In this document: in pieces, positions 46,106-58,950 of the stretch
How the letters are laid out: each line of letters begins with the position of its first letter
Position numbering within the stretch: the first letter of the stretch is position 1
Source of the DNA: Parasitella parasitica
Taxonomy: Eukaryota > Mucoromycota > Mucoromycetes > Mucorales > Mucoraceae
DNA: 64,000 bases
NCBI GenBank assembly: GCA_025201805.1
Contig: MU619276.1
Span: 162,805 to 226,804 of the forward strand
Reading direction: 5' to 3'
Notes under the pieces: model-generated
The model's database searches: none
What the model was told of the DNA's origin: nothing
The model's input: only the letters and a program-made list of their open reading frames with translations
Translations under genes and position numbers: made by a program

Positions 46106-47218
46106 ATTTACAATTTAGCTTTCTACTGCAACCAAGATATCAGAGATCAATGTAAAGTTGCGTATATGACAGACGCTTTATATCAATTAAAATTTGTCTA
46201 TAGATCATCAACGACATCCAAACAGCGAAAATAACCTGGTTCGCATGAACGATGTTGTATTTTCTGTGCACGGCTTCATTATATCTACATTGATCTTGTT
46301 GCAAACATGTGTTTACAAGGTCTGTTCCATTGTTAATTACATTTCCAATAGAATCTTATTTCATTTTTCCTTCAGAAACATGAAAATCAACAGATTTCAT
46401 CCTTTGCTGCATCTTTTGTTTGGTTGGCTGTCATGGGATCAGTGCTAGTTATGTCCACTATACATTATGGTGGAGCAATTTGGTTGGATTTCATGTATTA
46501 CTTGAGCTCTGTTAAATTGATCGTCAGTTTTATCAAGTACTTGCCTCAGGTAAATTTCACAATAGCCTTTGCCTTAATTCTTGAAGATGCAAATGCGCTA
46601 ATCTTGGTGGAACTAGTTATGGTTAAACTATAAACGTCAGTCTACTCAAGGCTGGAGTATAACTTTTATATTTTGGGTAAAGAGGGGCCTTTTGAGCATT
46701 TTTACTATAATATGATCTCGTAACGTGCTTTTTCTTTTCTTGAACATTTCATAGGATTTGTCAGGCGGCCTATTGTCTATAGTGCAGTTATTATTAGATG
46801 CGTACATTGATGGAGATTGGTCTGGCATTGAGGGTGTAGGTTGGGTACATGTGATCACCAAATTGTAAATTAATTCATATTCTATCTTCATTAGGACAAT
46901 GTGAAGCTGTAAGCAAACCATCTGAGAAGTCATCTAAATACCAACTTTTTGTATAGTGGTTTAGGTGTCATTGTCGTTGCTTATGACACAGTCTTTTTAG
47001 TCCAGCATTATGTGTTATATCCTCATCACCATCCCATAGGACACATTGGCGACGAAAGAAGACGATTGATTGTTGAAGGTCGAGTACTCATTGATGACGA
47101 TGAGGGGTCTTCAGATCATGAAGACATTCATAGTGAAGCGTCATCTGTTTTAAGCAGGAAACCTAGAAATGCCAATCGGCATTATGGGTCCACATCCTAC
47201 ATCTCGTCTGCTGAATAA
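46106..47218 (+). CDS. Cystinosin-like PQ-loop transporter (5' end missing in gap)
   Basis: Lysosomal/vacuolar cystine-proton symporter family. Exons seen: 46106-46151, 46204-46319, 46376-46549, 46617-46676, 46755-46835, 46895-46908 (14 nt), 46957-47218; 250 residues. The first visible exon is preceded by an acceptor (CCGTAG), so the N-terminal luminal domain and first PQ loop must lie in or before the gap. Seen: NDVVFSVHGFII, WLDFMYYLSSVKLIVSFIKY then LPQLWLNYKRQSTQGWSI (second PQ loop), DLSGGLLSIVQLLLDAYIDG and GLGVIVVAYDTVFLVQHYVL, all closely cystinosin. The tail is His-rich, then acidic with GYDQ-like motifs absent; it ends SYISSAE. Confidence 0.9.
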
Positions 47219-48412
47219 GAATTATCCCAGATTTATAAAATTAACATCACCGCAGATAAAACCTCTATTTCATAAATTAACCCCTAATCAATGATTTACT
47301 TGTTCGCAACGCATGGCTTTAAATCCAAAAATATGCAATACTCGACTGACTCTGAGCTATTCAAAAAAAGAAAAAAGGTTTTACAGGCACCCATTGCTAC
47401 CGCAATATTTTTTATTCGAAACTGTCTTACATCTACAACTAGCTATGATTTCAGCTCCAATATCTATAGAACACAACATGTTGTTGTTGATTCTTTTAAG
47501 AGATTTTTTTTTTTTTTTTTTTTTTACAAAAATAGATCCGTGGTACAAGTAGATCAAGGACCTTTTAGCCCATCAAGTTATATAAAAAGTAAAACCATTA
47601 AATTGGTGGCATAACCCTCAGGTTCACGATTGTGCATTATTTGAAATAAATAATGCACTTTGTACAATGCAATTTATGTAGTTTTACGAGCACTCGCAAT
47701 TTTTTTTTTTTTCATAATTACTGATGTATATTTGTTGAGGTTCGTACAAGTTCTTGCAAGTAACTAGAAAATATCGAGAGAACCAAACAAAGCAATGATA
47801 CATTTCATTTCCCGTCCGTTTGCTTTATGCTGGTCTCGTTGTTTGCTTACTGCACACATAGCTTATGCATAATTGAGGAGGAATGCAATTGAACCCGAAC
47901 TGTTTAAGATTACCCCTATCCATTATTAGGATTTGAAATTTGCCAATCTCTGCTGTGAACGGATTAACAGTTAGACCACCCATTTCACAGATATCTAGTG
48001 CAAACGTTTATAACTAATCCTCTGATCCGGTTTATTTTTGGCACGCATACAAAAAGCACCAACTCGATGAAATATCAATTAAATACTCTTGTAATCAGAA
48101 TTTCTTTTTTTTTAAAAAAAACAGGCGTAATTTGCTATTTCGGTTCACAATTTAAGACTGCATCATAGGATCAAGAGGTGGACGACCATGCAGTCCCTGG
48201 TTTGGGTTTGGGTTTCTCTAGCGAATCAAATGACAGCAAGTGTTCAAGCAAAACACAACGTATCACTTTACATGTGAAAGTTTTTTGACAGATTGCTTTT
48301 TCACACACCCATTGAGGATGTACACCCACCTTTCTTGACGCAGAAATCTAGCTTTTCTTAGGATCATCAACGAGAAAAATTAGCTGTGATGGCCCGGATC
48401 CAGAGCTACAGA
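47219..48412. other. Intergenic, no gene
   Basis: About 1.2 kb of AT-rich DNA between the cystinosin-like gene and the small frame upstream of RIB3. T-run at 47505-47525. Nothing recognised. Confidence 0.35.
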
Positions 48413-48601
48413 TCAGGGTTTTGTTGAATTTCCTGCAAAAGGCTCAGCTACTGTGTCAAGATTAGTAATGCAAGGAGAAACGATTAAGCTGATTAATTGA
48501 ATTGTCATTTGCTTACACATTTCTTTTCCCAGTCCCATACTCCCGGGGAACGAATCCCCAATATCAGAAACTCGATCAAAAAGAGAGAAACGCTGACACA
48601 T
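48413..48601 (-). CDS. Possible small spliced ORF, 40 aa
   Basis: Divergent from RIB3, 64 bp away. Exons 48601-48517 and 48450-48413, with donor GTAAGC and acceptor CACAG; splicing gives MCQRFSLFDRVSDIGDSFPG then SMGLGKEM and a short tail ending NSTKP. The unspliced frame is also open to the same stop. No family recognised. May be a non-coding divergent transcript. Confidence 0.22.
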   Translation of the reverse strand: MCQRFSLFDRVSDIGDSFPGSMGLGKEMCKQMTIQLISLIVSPCITNLDTVAEPFAGNSTKP

Positions 48602-48665
48602 TCATATTGGAGCTCTTTTTTTCTTCTTGCTTGTTTACTTTTTCCAACAAAATAATATAATAATT

Positions 48666-49471
48666 ATGGTCGAAACACAAACTGCAAGTTACAAATACGA
48701 GTTTGACTCTGTCAAGAGTGCGCTCGAGGATTTTGGTAGGCTTTTTTTTTAATGTTTGTTTGCGGGCGAGAGAGGGAGAGAAAAAAAAAAAAAAAAAAGA
48801 ACGTATGACTCATACTGGTTGTAGCTGCCAACAAGTTTGTCATTGTGATGGATAACGAAGATCGTGAAAACGAGGGTGATTTAATCATTGCTGCCGAGAA
48901 AGTGACAACCGAGCAGATGGCATTTTTGATTCGTTATTCTAGGTAAGTTGCAATACTGAAAAACCTTACAAAGTGCGGGTTGTATTTATCATATGCACCA
49001 TCTGCTAGTGGTTATATCTGTGCTCCTACTACTGGCGAACGTCTAGACGAATTAGGGCTACCTTTGATGGTCGAGAAGAATACCGAGTTAATGAGAACCG
49101 CATATACCGTGTCTTGCGATTACGCCCATGGCACTTCCACGGGCATTTCCGCTCACGACAGAGCATTGACATCACGCAAACTAGCTGACCCCACAAGCAA
49201 ACCCGAGGATTTCATGCGTCCTGGCCATATCCTTCCTTTACGGTCTGTTCCTGGCGGTACTTTTGAGCGCTTTGGCCATACTGAAGCTGCTGTCGATCTC
49301 TGCCGATTAGCTGGCGTCGCACCTGTCGCTTGTATTGGTGAACTGATTAAGGAAGACGACCCCAAGGGCGACATGGCAAGAAGAGACGATTGCTTTGCTT
49401 TTGCCAAAAAGCACAATATCAAAATGATTACCATCAAAGATATAATTTCCTACAAGAGATTGACTGCGTAG
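48666..49471 (+). CDS. RIB3: 3,4-dihydroxy-2-butanone 4-phosphate synthase
   Basis: Converts ribulose 5-phosphate to the four-carbon precursor of riboflavin. Exons 48666-48735, 48825-48942, 49009-49471; 216 residues, normal for the fungal monofunctional enzyme. Seen: the active-site loop [20 protein letters not shown] (acidic metal/substrate residues), then [38 protein letters not shown], and [10 protein letters not shown] with the catalytic His, ending in [17 protein letters not shown]. Tail-to-tail neighbour of the FMN1 gene, which acts later in the same pathway. Intron 1 holds an A18-type run. Confidence 0.96.
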
Positions 49472-50344
49472 ACTATAATATTTAAAATGCGGGGTAGAGT
49501 GAAAATAGAAAAGGGAGGAGAGATCTTTTGTGCGACATGTATGTATATAGCTTTTTTTTTTAAAAAGTATAAAAATAAACATCTATTTTATTTCTTGGAT
49601 TTTCATTTGGGTAGTAAATTGCCATCATCTGAAGGACGTTTTTTTTAAGAGACTCTTTGCAACGGGTATGACACTGACATCAAACAACCATATAGTATAA
49701 CACGTTATTGGCCTGACCGTACATGGTGCCATGTAACACCTTCCAATTTGGGCCAATTTGCCTTGACATGGGACGTGGAACGATCAAACATGAACGCAGC
49801 CAGCACGACTTGTAGACTACTAGTATTATCAGTATAATAGATATATGACATTGTATGGTGTGATTAGTTAAACAAAAACGAGGTGCCGCATTGAATGGCC
49901 AACCTTCAGTCTACTGCAACCTCCTGGAAGATGATAAGGATGCATATGAACACGCCACAAAAAAAGTGAAATGCATCAAAAACTCTGCATGCAAATGTTG
50001 GTTTTTGACTAGATAAAAAGCAAAGCTGTAAGAGTCGCTTCTAGAACAGAAATGCCTCTCTGCGATCTAAAGCTAAATTGTACCTAGACAGCAAATTATT
50101 GGATGATCTACATTGTAAAGCCGGAAAATGAAGGTGAGCATTCATATCTTTGATGCGATCTGCAAAGGATAGCCCGAGACATGTTCAATTAACAACTATA
50201 CTATATTCATCATCAACACGAGGAAATCTATGTTGTTGGCTTTTATTTCTTTTGTATTCTATATCGCCATGGCGACATGCCATTGCATTCCGTCGTTATG
50301 CAACGCGCCGTTTTGTCGAAAATTTTCATCTCTTTGACAGCCGA
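49472..50344. other. Intergenic between RIB3 and FMN1
   Basis: About 870 bp between the two convergent stop codons. No gene recognised. Confidence 0.4.
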
Positions 50345-51022
50345 TCAAAAAAAAAGTGCATGCTTTTTCGTCTCTTTATACTTTGTTCTCTCAAGTGAGC
50401 GTTTGGCAACCTCAATATCTGTCTTGATATCTCTAATTAGATTGTCTGTTTTTGTATTATATCTTGGGTGAGTAGTGCGCCCTGAAAACGAGCATATGAA
50501 TCTTACCTAGTGAAGGGTAGTTTTGTTCAGGGCGAATAAAGCCTAATACTAGCACACGAATGCGAGAATCATAGAAATCGTCAGGAAACTCGTGAATAAT
50601 GTGTACTTCCTACGTACTAGTGAGCCATTGGATGTCAATCAAACCCCTTTTAAAAACCTACTGCTGAACGCTTTTCATTTTTAAAGTAAGGGTTCCAACC
50701 TAGACTCATGACCATGGGGTAAACTTGGCTGCCTAAATCTTCGACTTGTGTCCAACCGTAATAGACGCCTGTCTCCAGTCCGGATACCAGAGCATCAATT
50801 GCTTCATCTGATAAATTTGCTGATTATACATTAGTTGGTTGAATCCAAGAGCATACTAGCTGCATTCTAAAATAGTATATTACCAGTAGGAATGCCCAGC
50901 TGTTTTGAGCCTCTGCCGTAACCCTTTACGACAGTTCCGTTCAAAGCAAACGGATATGGATCTGAAGGTGTTTCGGGGCCTACAAGGAGTGGGCGGTCAG
51001 GGTTGATGCCTTGCAGAGACAT
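50345..51022 (-). CDS. FMN1: Riboflavin kinase
   Basis: ATP:riboflavin 5'-phosphotransferase making FMN. Exons 51022-50884, 50819-50662, 50609-50507, 50445-50345; 166 residues, with introns 64, 52 and 61 nt. Every exon is short, so no single long frame reveals the gene. Hallmarks: [20 protein letters not shown] then GIPTANL (ATP/Mg-binding PTAN motif spanning the first splice junction), [32 protein letters not shown] (catalytic Glu region) and [17 protein letters not shown] at the C-terminus. Start at [15 protein letters not shown] is the only suitable ATG. Confidence 0.95.
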
Positions 51023-51217
51023 AATGTACTTGATAAAAAATAAAATAAAGATGAATAGAGATTATCTCCGAATGGGCTCAAACAACACTTTTTTTTTTTT
51101 TTTTTTTTTTCCCCGCCCATGTAGCAATTGGGCTGATTCAGCGACTCGGGTCAATTCGAACCGCACAATCTGTGGAATAGTGCAGTCTGCTGTTGGGTTG
51201 CACTTTTTTCAAATAAT

Positions 51218-52187
51218 TTATTGCTTGACCAGGTTTGACAATCTAGCTAGCGTAGCATGATAGTCCTGCTGACTCGATTCTTTTTCACGGCTGAGTCTGT
51301 TTTTCACTTTGTAGTATCTGTCCAGATGCAGCTCACAGATGTCTTGGTCGTTTTCTATATCCTGTAAATGCACTGCGGTCGGTAGCTGTCTACAGACCGA
51401 CTCTACGGGGACAAACGATGTGTCCCAAATAATTTTGCGGGCCTCAGTGTACTGTTTGGCATCTTCCTTCCATCGGTTTACTTGGTCCTTGAATTCTTTC
51501 GGGTTCAGCGATAAATCGTGCAGCATGGTTTCCATCCGCTGCAATTGCTCGACGTCTCGGTTTAATATGTCGGTCTGCATGCCCTGGTCAATGTACTGTT
51601 TCTCCATCAAGCTCAGTTCTTCAATGTCGTTTCTCGACTGGCTGTAGTCTTGCTCCGCCTTGGCCAACTGTTCTTCCAAGCGCTATTGAAAATAACATGA
51701 GCGGTGTTACCCACTTTTGGATACATAAAAAAAAAAAAGCCAGGCTTGCCTTGAATTTTTCGTCAAACTCGAGTTGGATGTTTCTGTATTTTTCATCGAC
51801 TCTTTCCATGATTAAATCCGTGTCGTCCTTGTCTTCCATATCTGGTGGGTATACTGGCGGCTGAGGGGGTATCTCGCTGTTGTGGATTGCTAGTGCTTCT
51901 TTGGTTAATGGTATGTTTGGCGTTTTGCGAATGGGTTCAGAAAATACTGACTTTGGAAAACTGCGTTCTTTCGGCCTGACATGCACTAGTAAAAAAAAAG
52001 AATGCTTAGCATGCCACATGCGCGTTTTCTGCTGTATACTATACACACTTTCAGAGTGAATTTGGCTAGGTATTGACTGCGATCTGTACGAGCAAGATAA
52101 AGATAGCACGTCTCTATCGACGCTGGGATGGTTCACACTCGACTCCTCTGTGTACTTGTAATGCTTGTATTCTTGTTCTGAATCCAT
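51218..52187 (-). CDS. Unknown coiled-coil protein, 279 aa
   Basis: Not recognised. Exons 52187-52049, 51985-51750, 51682-51218. The second intron starts with GC (AAG|GCAAGC) and ends TTTCAATAG; only this removes the poly(T) segment and gives EFDEKFK joined to RLEEQLAKAEQDY. Residues 1-90 are Ser/Pro-rich. From about 105 a long helical, probably coiled-coil part runs through KYRNIQLEFDEKFK, RNDIEELSLMEKQYIDQ and LNRDVEQLQRMETMLHDLS to the C-terminus (LSREKESSQQDYHATLARLS). A structural or cytoskeletal role is a guess. Same strand as the Q-rich gene 149 bp upstream. Confidence 0.75.
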
Positions 52188-52336
52188 CGTTTGGCACACT
52201 TTGAATAGCAGGAAGAAAAAAAAAAAAAAAGCAATAAAAAAGGTATTTATTTTGCAAACAACAACAATCAAAATAAGCTTAATAAGTCACGTATATTACA
52301 GTACAACAAAGATCAGTAAAAAAAAAAACAGACGAG

Positions 52337-52999
52337 TTAATTATAACTGTAGTGATGTCTTGCGCCGTATCTTTGGCCATGTCTTGGCGGTTGCTGGTAG
52401 TAGTAGTCAGCCAGCGAATACACATATTGCTGGGATGGCTGTGGTTGATGTGGTGGTGGTGGTGGTGGCTGTGGCATGGGATAATAGGGTATATCATGGT
52501 TGTATCTAGACATCATTTGTTGCTGCAATTGCTGCTTGCTAGGTGGTATATTGTCCATATGGCTGCCGTAATATTCGTTGTCATAAAAGGTAGGTTGGCT
52601 ATCAAATAGCTCCTCGTCGCCCATATCGCCGTCGTCATAATATAGATTATTGTACGCACAAGATGTTCGGGACACTGGCCTCACACTGTGAAGATCTCTC
52701 CCTGTTGATCTACTTCTTCTAATCTCGTCCATATACACAGGTAAACCGTTCATTTGCATCATCATTTGTTGCTCTTCGTGCCATCTTGCTGACTCTATCG
52801 ACCTAGCACGAGGTCGTCTTTTGCTTGCAGAATGGCTAGCAACAAGAGTCGTTGCAGGGCTTACATGATCAAATCGATGACCTCCATTGCTTTTGCTACT
52901 AGCGTTACTAGCACGGCGAGACACAGGCTTTCTAGGAGCAGGGATGTCGTCACCATTATAGTTGTTTCGGCTATTGCTACTTTTTCTCCCGTCTTCTAC

Positions 53000-53032
<33 letters not shown>

Positions 53033-54536
53033 ATAATGGTAACTGGATCTAGAGGCACTGCGACTATGATGTCTAATATGGTCTTCTGATTTACTTCTGA
53101 TTCGCACCCGTCTTGGATGATACATTTGTGTTTCGTCTCGACCCATATCGTCTTGTTCGAACGGAGCATTTGGGTCGTTGTCATGATAATACTGTTGATG
53201 ATAGTAATTGGCATTCATTCGGGGTGGTGGCGCAACATCCTCTTCCATATCCTCTTCCTCTTCCTCTTCTTGTTGTTGGTGATGGTGTTTTAACCCCATT
53301 TCAGCAACCTGCTTTTGTAACTGAAGCAGCTGCTGTTGCTTTAATTGTTGATCATAGTGAGTCAGTTTTGCCTTGTTGTTTTCTTCTTCTCGGCTTTTCA
53401 AGACGCTTGTAAGGTGGCCTTTTGTTTCAATGAGGGTCTCCATCATTTGGTGACGATGTGTTAAAAGCTCTTGCTCTTTCCGTGTCCACTCTTCACGATC
53501 TTTGATGCGCTGCTTTTCAATTAGCTCCACCTGCTTTTTGAGTTCTCGCAGTAGAGCCGTTTGCTCGTCTTTCTTTTGTCGCTCGAATAGATGGTCTAGT
53601 AAAAGACTTTGCGCGGGTTGTGGAGGCGGCATTTGTTGGTGCTGGGGTTGCTTTAATTTGTTATTTGCTGTACCAAGTGTCGCTTTTTGCTTGTCATCAT
53701 GTTGTAAAGGCGTGACATTGTTGGCAGATGATCGGGATGATGAACCTGGGCCGGGATTGGGCCGTTTTTGAATATGCTGCTGAGGACTTGCAGTGAGGGA
53801 AGACGAAGAGTCGGATAGCATGCCAATAGCCATGATATCTTGTTGCAACTGTTGCTGCGGCAATGGGACATGCTGAGGGTTGGCAATGGGCTTGAGGGAT
53901 GGCTTCTTTTTCACCATAGGGAGGACTGGACGGTCTGCGGGAGCTTGGTCGTCTTCTGTTGCGTCAGACAGGGACTCGAGGGCGGATTCATAAACTCGGC
54001 TAGAGTCATCGCTTATAATCGTGGAATGGGAAGAGACGACGCCTGGAGCTTGCTGCTGTGTCAAATGACGAGCAACTGGCTTTACAAGCTGAGATGATAG
54101 TGGCTCTAAAGTAGCCTTTTGTTCAGCTATAGTTCAAAAAAAACAAAAAACAAAAAAAATTCAAACGTGTCAACTAACCTTCACGTGTTGGCAACAGAAT
54201 GGGAGAGATGTCTTGCTGGTGGACGAATTCGCTGCTGGATACATCCTCTTCCACTTGGGTTTTATCATGGTCGTATCTACCCATAAGGGCGCGAGTTGGG
54301 GTGTGCGGTCTGCGAGGTTTAGGCATTACAATGGAGAAGGGAGAGGATGACCTTGCTTCGACAGCTGGGATGTTTGGAAGGGTCATTGAGGTACTAGCAA
54401 CGGGGATGGTCGCCATGGCAGCAGCAGGTTTTGTCTGCGCTGTAACATGTGAGGAATTCAGCTCTGTCGCATTCTGTAGCAAGATTGTGTGTGCGATACT
54501 CTTGTCAGACTTTTTTTTTTTGAACAGCTTGATCAT
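52337..54536 (-). CDS. Unknown Gln-rich, coiled-coil protein, 715 aa
   Basis: Not recognised. Exons 54536-54179 and 54126-52337; intron 52 nt (donor GTTAGT). The N-terminus MIKLFKKKKSDKSIAHTILL is basic. A helical coiled-coil segment lies at about 275-400 (LLREL KKQVELIEKQRIKDREEW, LKSREEENNKAKLTHYDQQL). Much of the rest is low complexity: a CTG/CAG tract at 53001-53032 encodes about 11 Gln, an acidic QQEEEEEEDMEED run, and a Tyr/Pro/Gln-rich tail. RSRS/SRRAS-type motifs could be phosphorylated. Resembles disordered fungal polarity or RNA-granule proteins in composition only. Confidence 0.75.
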
Positions 54537-54815
54537 GATGAAAGGAAGAAGAGAAAGAGAGAGGGAAAATACGTTTGTATATTACCAGCAATACATATAC
54601 CACAGTGGAGCACTGCTTAAAAAGGATTAGAGGATAAATAAAAACATCATGTCCAAAAAGGGAACCGTGGTAGCACAATGAACCCACCAAACAACAACAA
54701 CAACAACAATCAATTGTGATTTAACCAAGTTTCTATTGAATTGTTTTGACTGGAATAAGATGATAATAATAATAATAAAAGAAAAAAAAAAGATGGAAGC
54801 ATTATACTATTTGAT

Positions 54816-56548
<1,733 letters not shown>

Positions 56549-58433
56549 TATGAGTTTTTTGCAAAGTGTATAAAAGAGAAACGATGCAATGGGTCTTGCT
56601 TCAACAAAAATAAACTGAGTTACAAAACCAGGGTAAGGTTTGTATAGGCCCAGTCATGTTTGTTGTGCCCCTGGTGTACCGTACATCGCTTCAGCAGTAC
56701 AGCAACTTGAATTTCAGACAAAGTGGACGAATCAAAGCTTCAAAATAGGATCTGGCAACATTGCTAGTCTCTCAAGCCGAATATTGCGCTTCATGGTCCT
56801 GAGAAGCACAGCTTGTTTCGATGGTAGTTGAAAACCCAATGCTTTTTATGCATGTATTTCGATGAAATCAAGAGAACAATGATTTGCTACCAAGCAAACT
56901 GTGTCTTGGTAAATGACATTAACAAGGAATCAAACAAGAAAACGTCTACTCAGACACAAGGCGTTTGTAGTATTATCAATATAGGCCTCAGCTCCCTCTA
57001 TCTTGGACTACAATGCAGAGAATTTACAATCACTTAAGCAGCAAACCAATTGGGATACTAATCAATTCGGCAAGGATGACTGGAAAGTCTTGTTTTTTTT
57101 ATCGGAACTGCACCGAATTTCTTGCCACGAATTGATGCTATAACTGCAACAAATACAGCCAAATTCCCCTTCATTGCCCTCACATCAGCAAGCACTATGA
57201 TCAAACAGCAGACAGGAAGGTAAAGACTCGCAAGACTAGACCAATGAAAAGCAGTGCAGCAACGTCCGATACATTAGCAGCACTATATACGTATACATGT
57301 AAACGGATATCTGTTAAATCTACTATGCTTGGTAATCTGCAGCAAGCACCATTGCTTAAAAATGCCTGATATTAGTTTCGATATCTCCCAGATGTTATTT
57401 AACCAGGTACTTTAGTTGGACTACCGTCTTTGACATATCTCAGGCTTCTGACAGAAAGAGTGTCTTTACCTCTGATCTGATTGAAGTCTAGCCGCTGAGG
57501 ATAAAGCCATGATAAACTTCCAAATGCCGTCAATTGGTCTTACTACGCAATAAATGTTTCCCGCAAATTGTTTGATATACAGAATAATGTTCTAGTTTTG
57601 GCAACATGGGCTGCAATGCTCTCGTATTGCAGATACTGTCATTCCATGGATTATGCTCTCGTAGACTGTGCTCTCCAAAAGAAATCCACCATAAAGAACA
57701 AATGGACCATATCACTAATATCGATACGATTTCTTCGTCTAATCCCAATACGGCTTACTTGCTCAGTCTTACATTACGAACACTAATCAAGATCTCTGCC
57801 TTTGTCCAATAAAGCAATCTTTTGAATTCTCTGTTTATTTCAATTTTGCAAAATGGTACTTGGCATTGGGTAAACTGAATTGTCTCAAGCTATTATCTTT
57901 CTGCCAGTAGATGATCATACTGTGGTCCATTCCACGTTCTTTATTTCGTTTATCAATATATATGTTTTTCCAACGGCACTGGGCATCGTTGAACTGAATT
58001 CTCTACAAAATCATATCGCTCTTTGTGCTGGCCCAGGGCAACTGATCCTCCGTCACAAAATTCCTTGCCAATTGCTATTACACTGTTTTATTTCTGCCTT
58101 CTTTCTGTCTCCTGCTTGCGCCCTCTGCTCTCATTTCAATCACACACACTGGGTCATTTTCATTTCTCGCGTCCCATCAAACTGCTAGTGTCATGCGTGG
58201 ACTAAAATATAAAGACTGCCAGAGAAAGCGATTGGCAGCACGACAGCTAAGCTTTGCAAGTAATATTTACTGTATGTTGTAATGAAGACTACCAAGTATT
58301 TAGCACTGATACACATGTGATGGTATACATTTCGCGATTTATACTAAACAATACCGTATAGCGCCTACAACGTAAGCCATGTAGAGCAGCAGAAGCAAGT
58401 ATTGCAAGTTATCATTTCAAATGTAAAAAAGTA
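56549..58433. other. Intergenic, no gene recognised
   Basis: About 1.9 kb. Short frames such as 57530-57748 minus and 57880-58188 plus have no domain signal. The part at 57840-58200 is pyrimidine-rich on the plus strand, like the decayed LINE at 61.6-63.5 kb, and may be another relic. Confidence 0.35.
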
Positions 58434-58565
58434 GGTTCCCAAATAAATTTGGGTTCCCAGCCAAATGGGAACCTGATCGGACCAATAAGTTGACAGATAA
58501 CAAAAGTTATTTGACAACTAGGTTCCCACTGTAAACTCGAGTTATTTGACAATCAGGTTCCCACT
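58434..58565. repeat. Cluster of GGTTCCCA repeats, TIR-like
   Basis: Four direct copies of GGTTCCCA (58434, 58452, 58521, 58556) and one inverted copy (58466-58473). The last two belong to 25-bp near-identical direct repeats at 58506-58530 and 58541-58565, each GTTATTTGACAA..AGGTTC then CCACT. Read in reverse, the first begins TACAGTGGGAACC, which resembles the outer end of the MITE at 5541-5627 (TACAGTGAGAACC). So these look like Tc1/mariner-type terminal repeats; a promoter-element role for the following Crypton gene is the alternative. Confidence 0.6.
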
Positions 58566-58950
58566 ATAAAAACTCTTGTAATTTGGACTCAGGGCGTCCG
58601 CCAAACAGACTGAATGAATTTGATCATAGCACATTAGCAACAATAAAAACATATCCAGACTCTAAAAAAAAAAGTTATGCTGTACTGTATATAGCGCCCT
58701 TGAATATATACATTCTATCTGATGCTTGCCTCGTTTTTATAAATCCCATGGTTCCTTTATTTTTGGCAAACGTTTATGCCATTTGTGTAACTTGAAGTAG
58801 TAATCATGAAAAGTTATCATATCGTATTATAAATGTCTCTGGGAATATCAGCAAAAAATACCTCTCTCAAATTTTTTGTATAAATTGGAAAGAATAAGTT
58901 TACCACATCCTTTTGATCCTACTTCTTGTTCAGAAATTACAATTAAAAAT

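Noticed and set aside
49472-50344. FMN riboswitch or shared regulatory RNA between the flavin genes
   Set aside because: The region is the 3' side of both genes and no conserved RFN-like pattern was seen.
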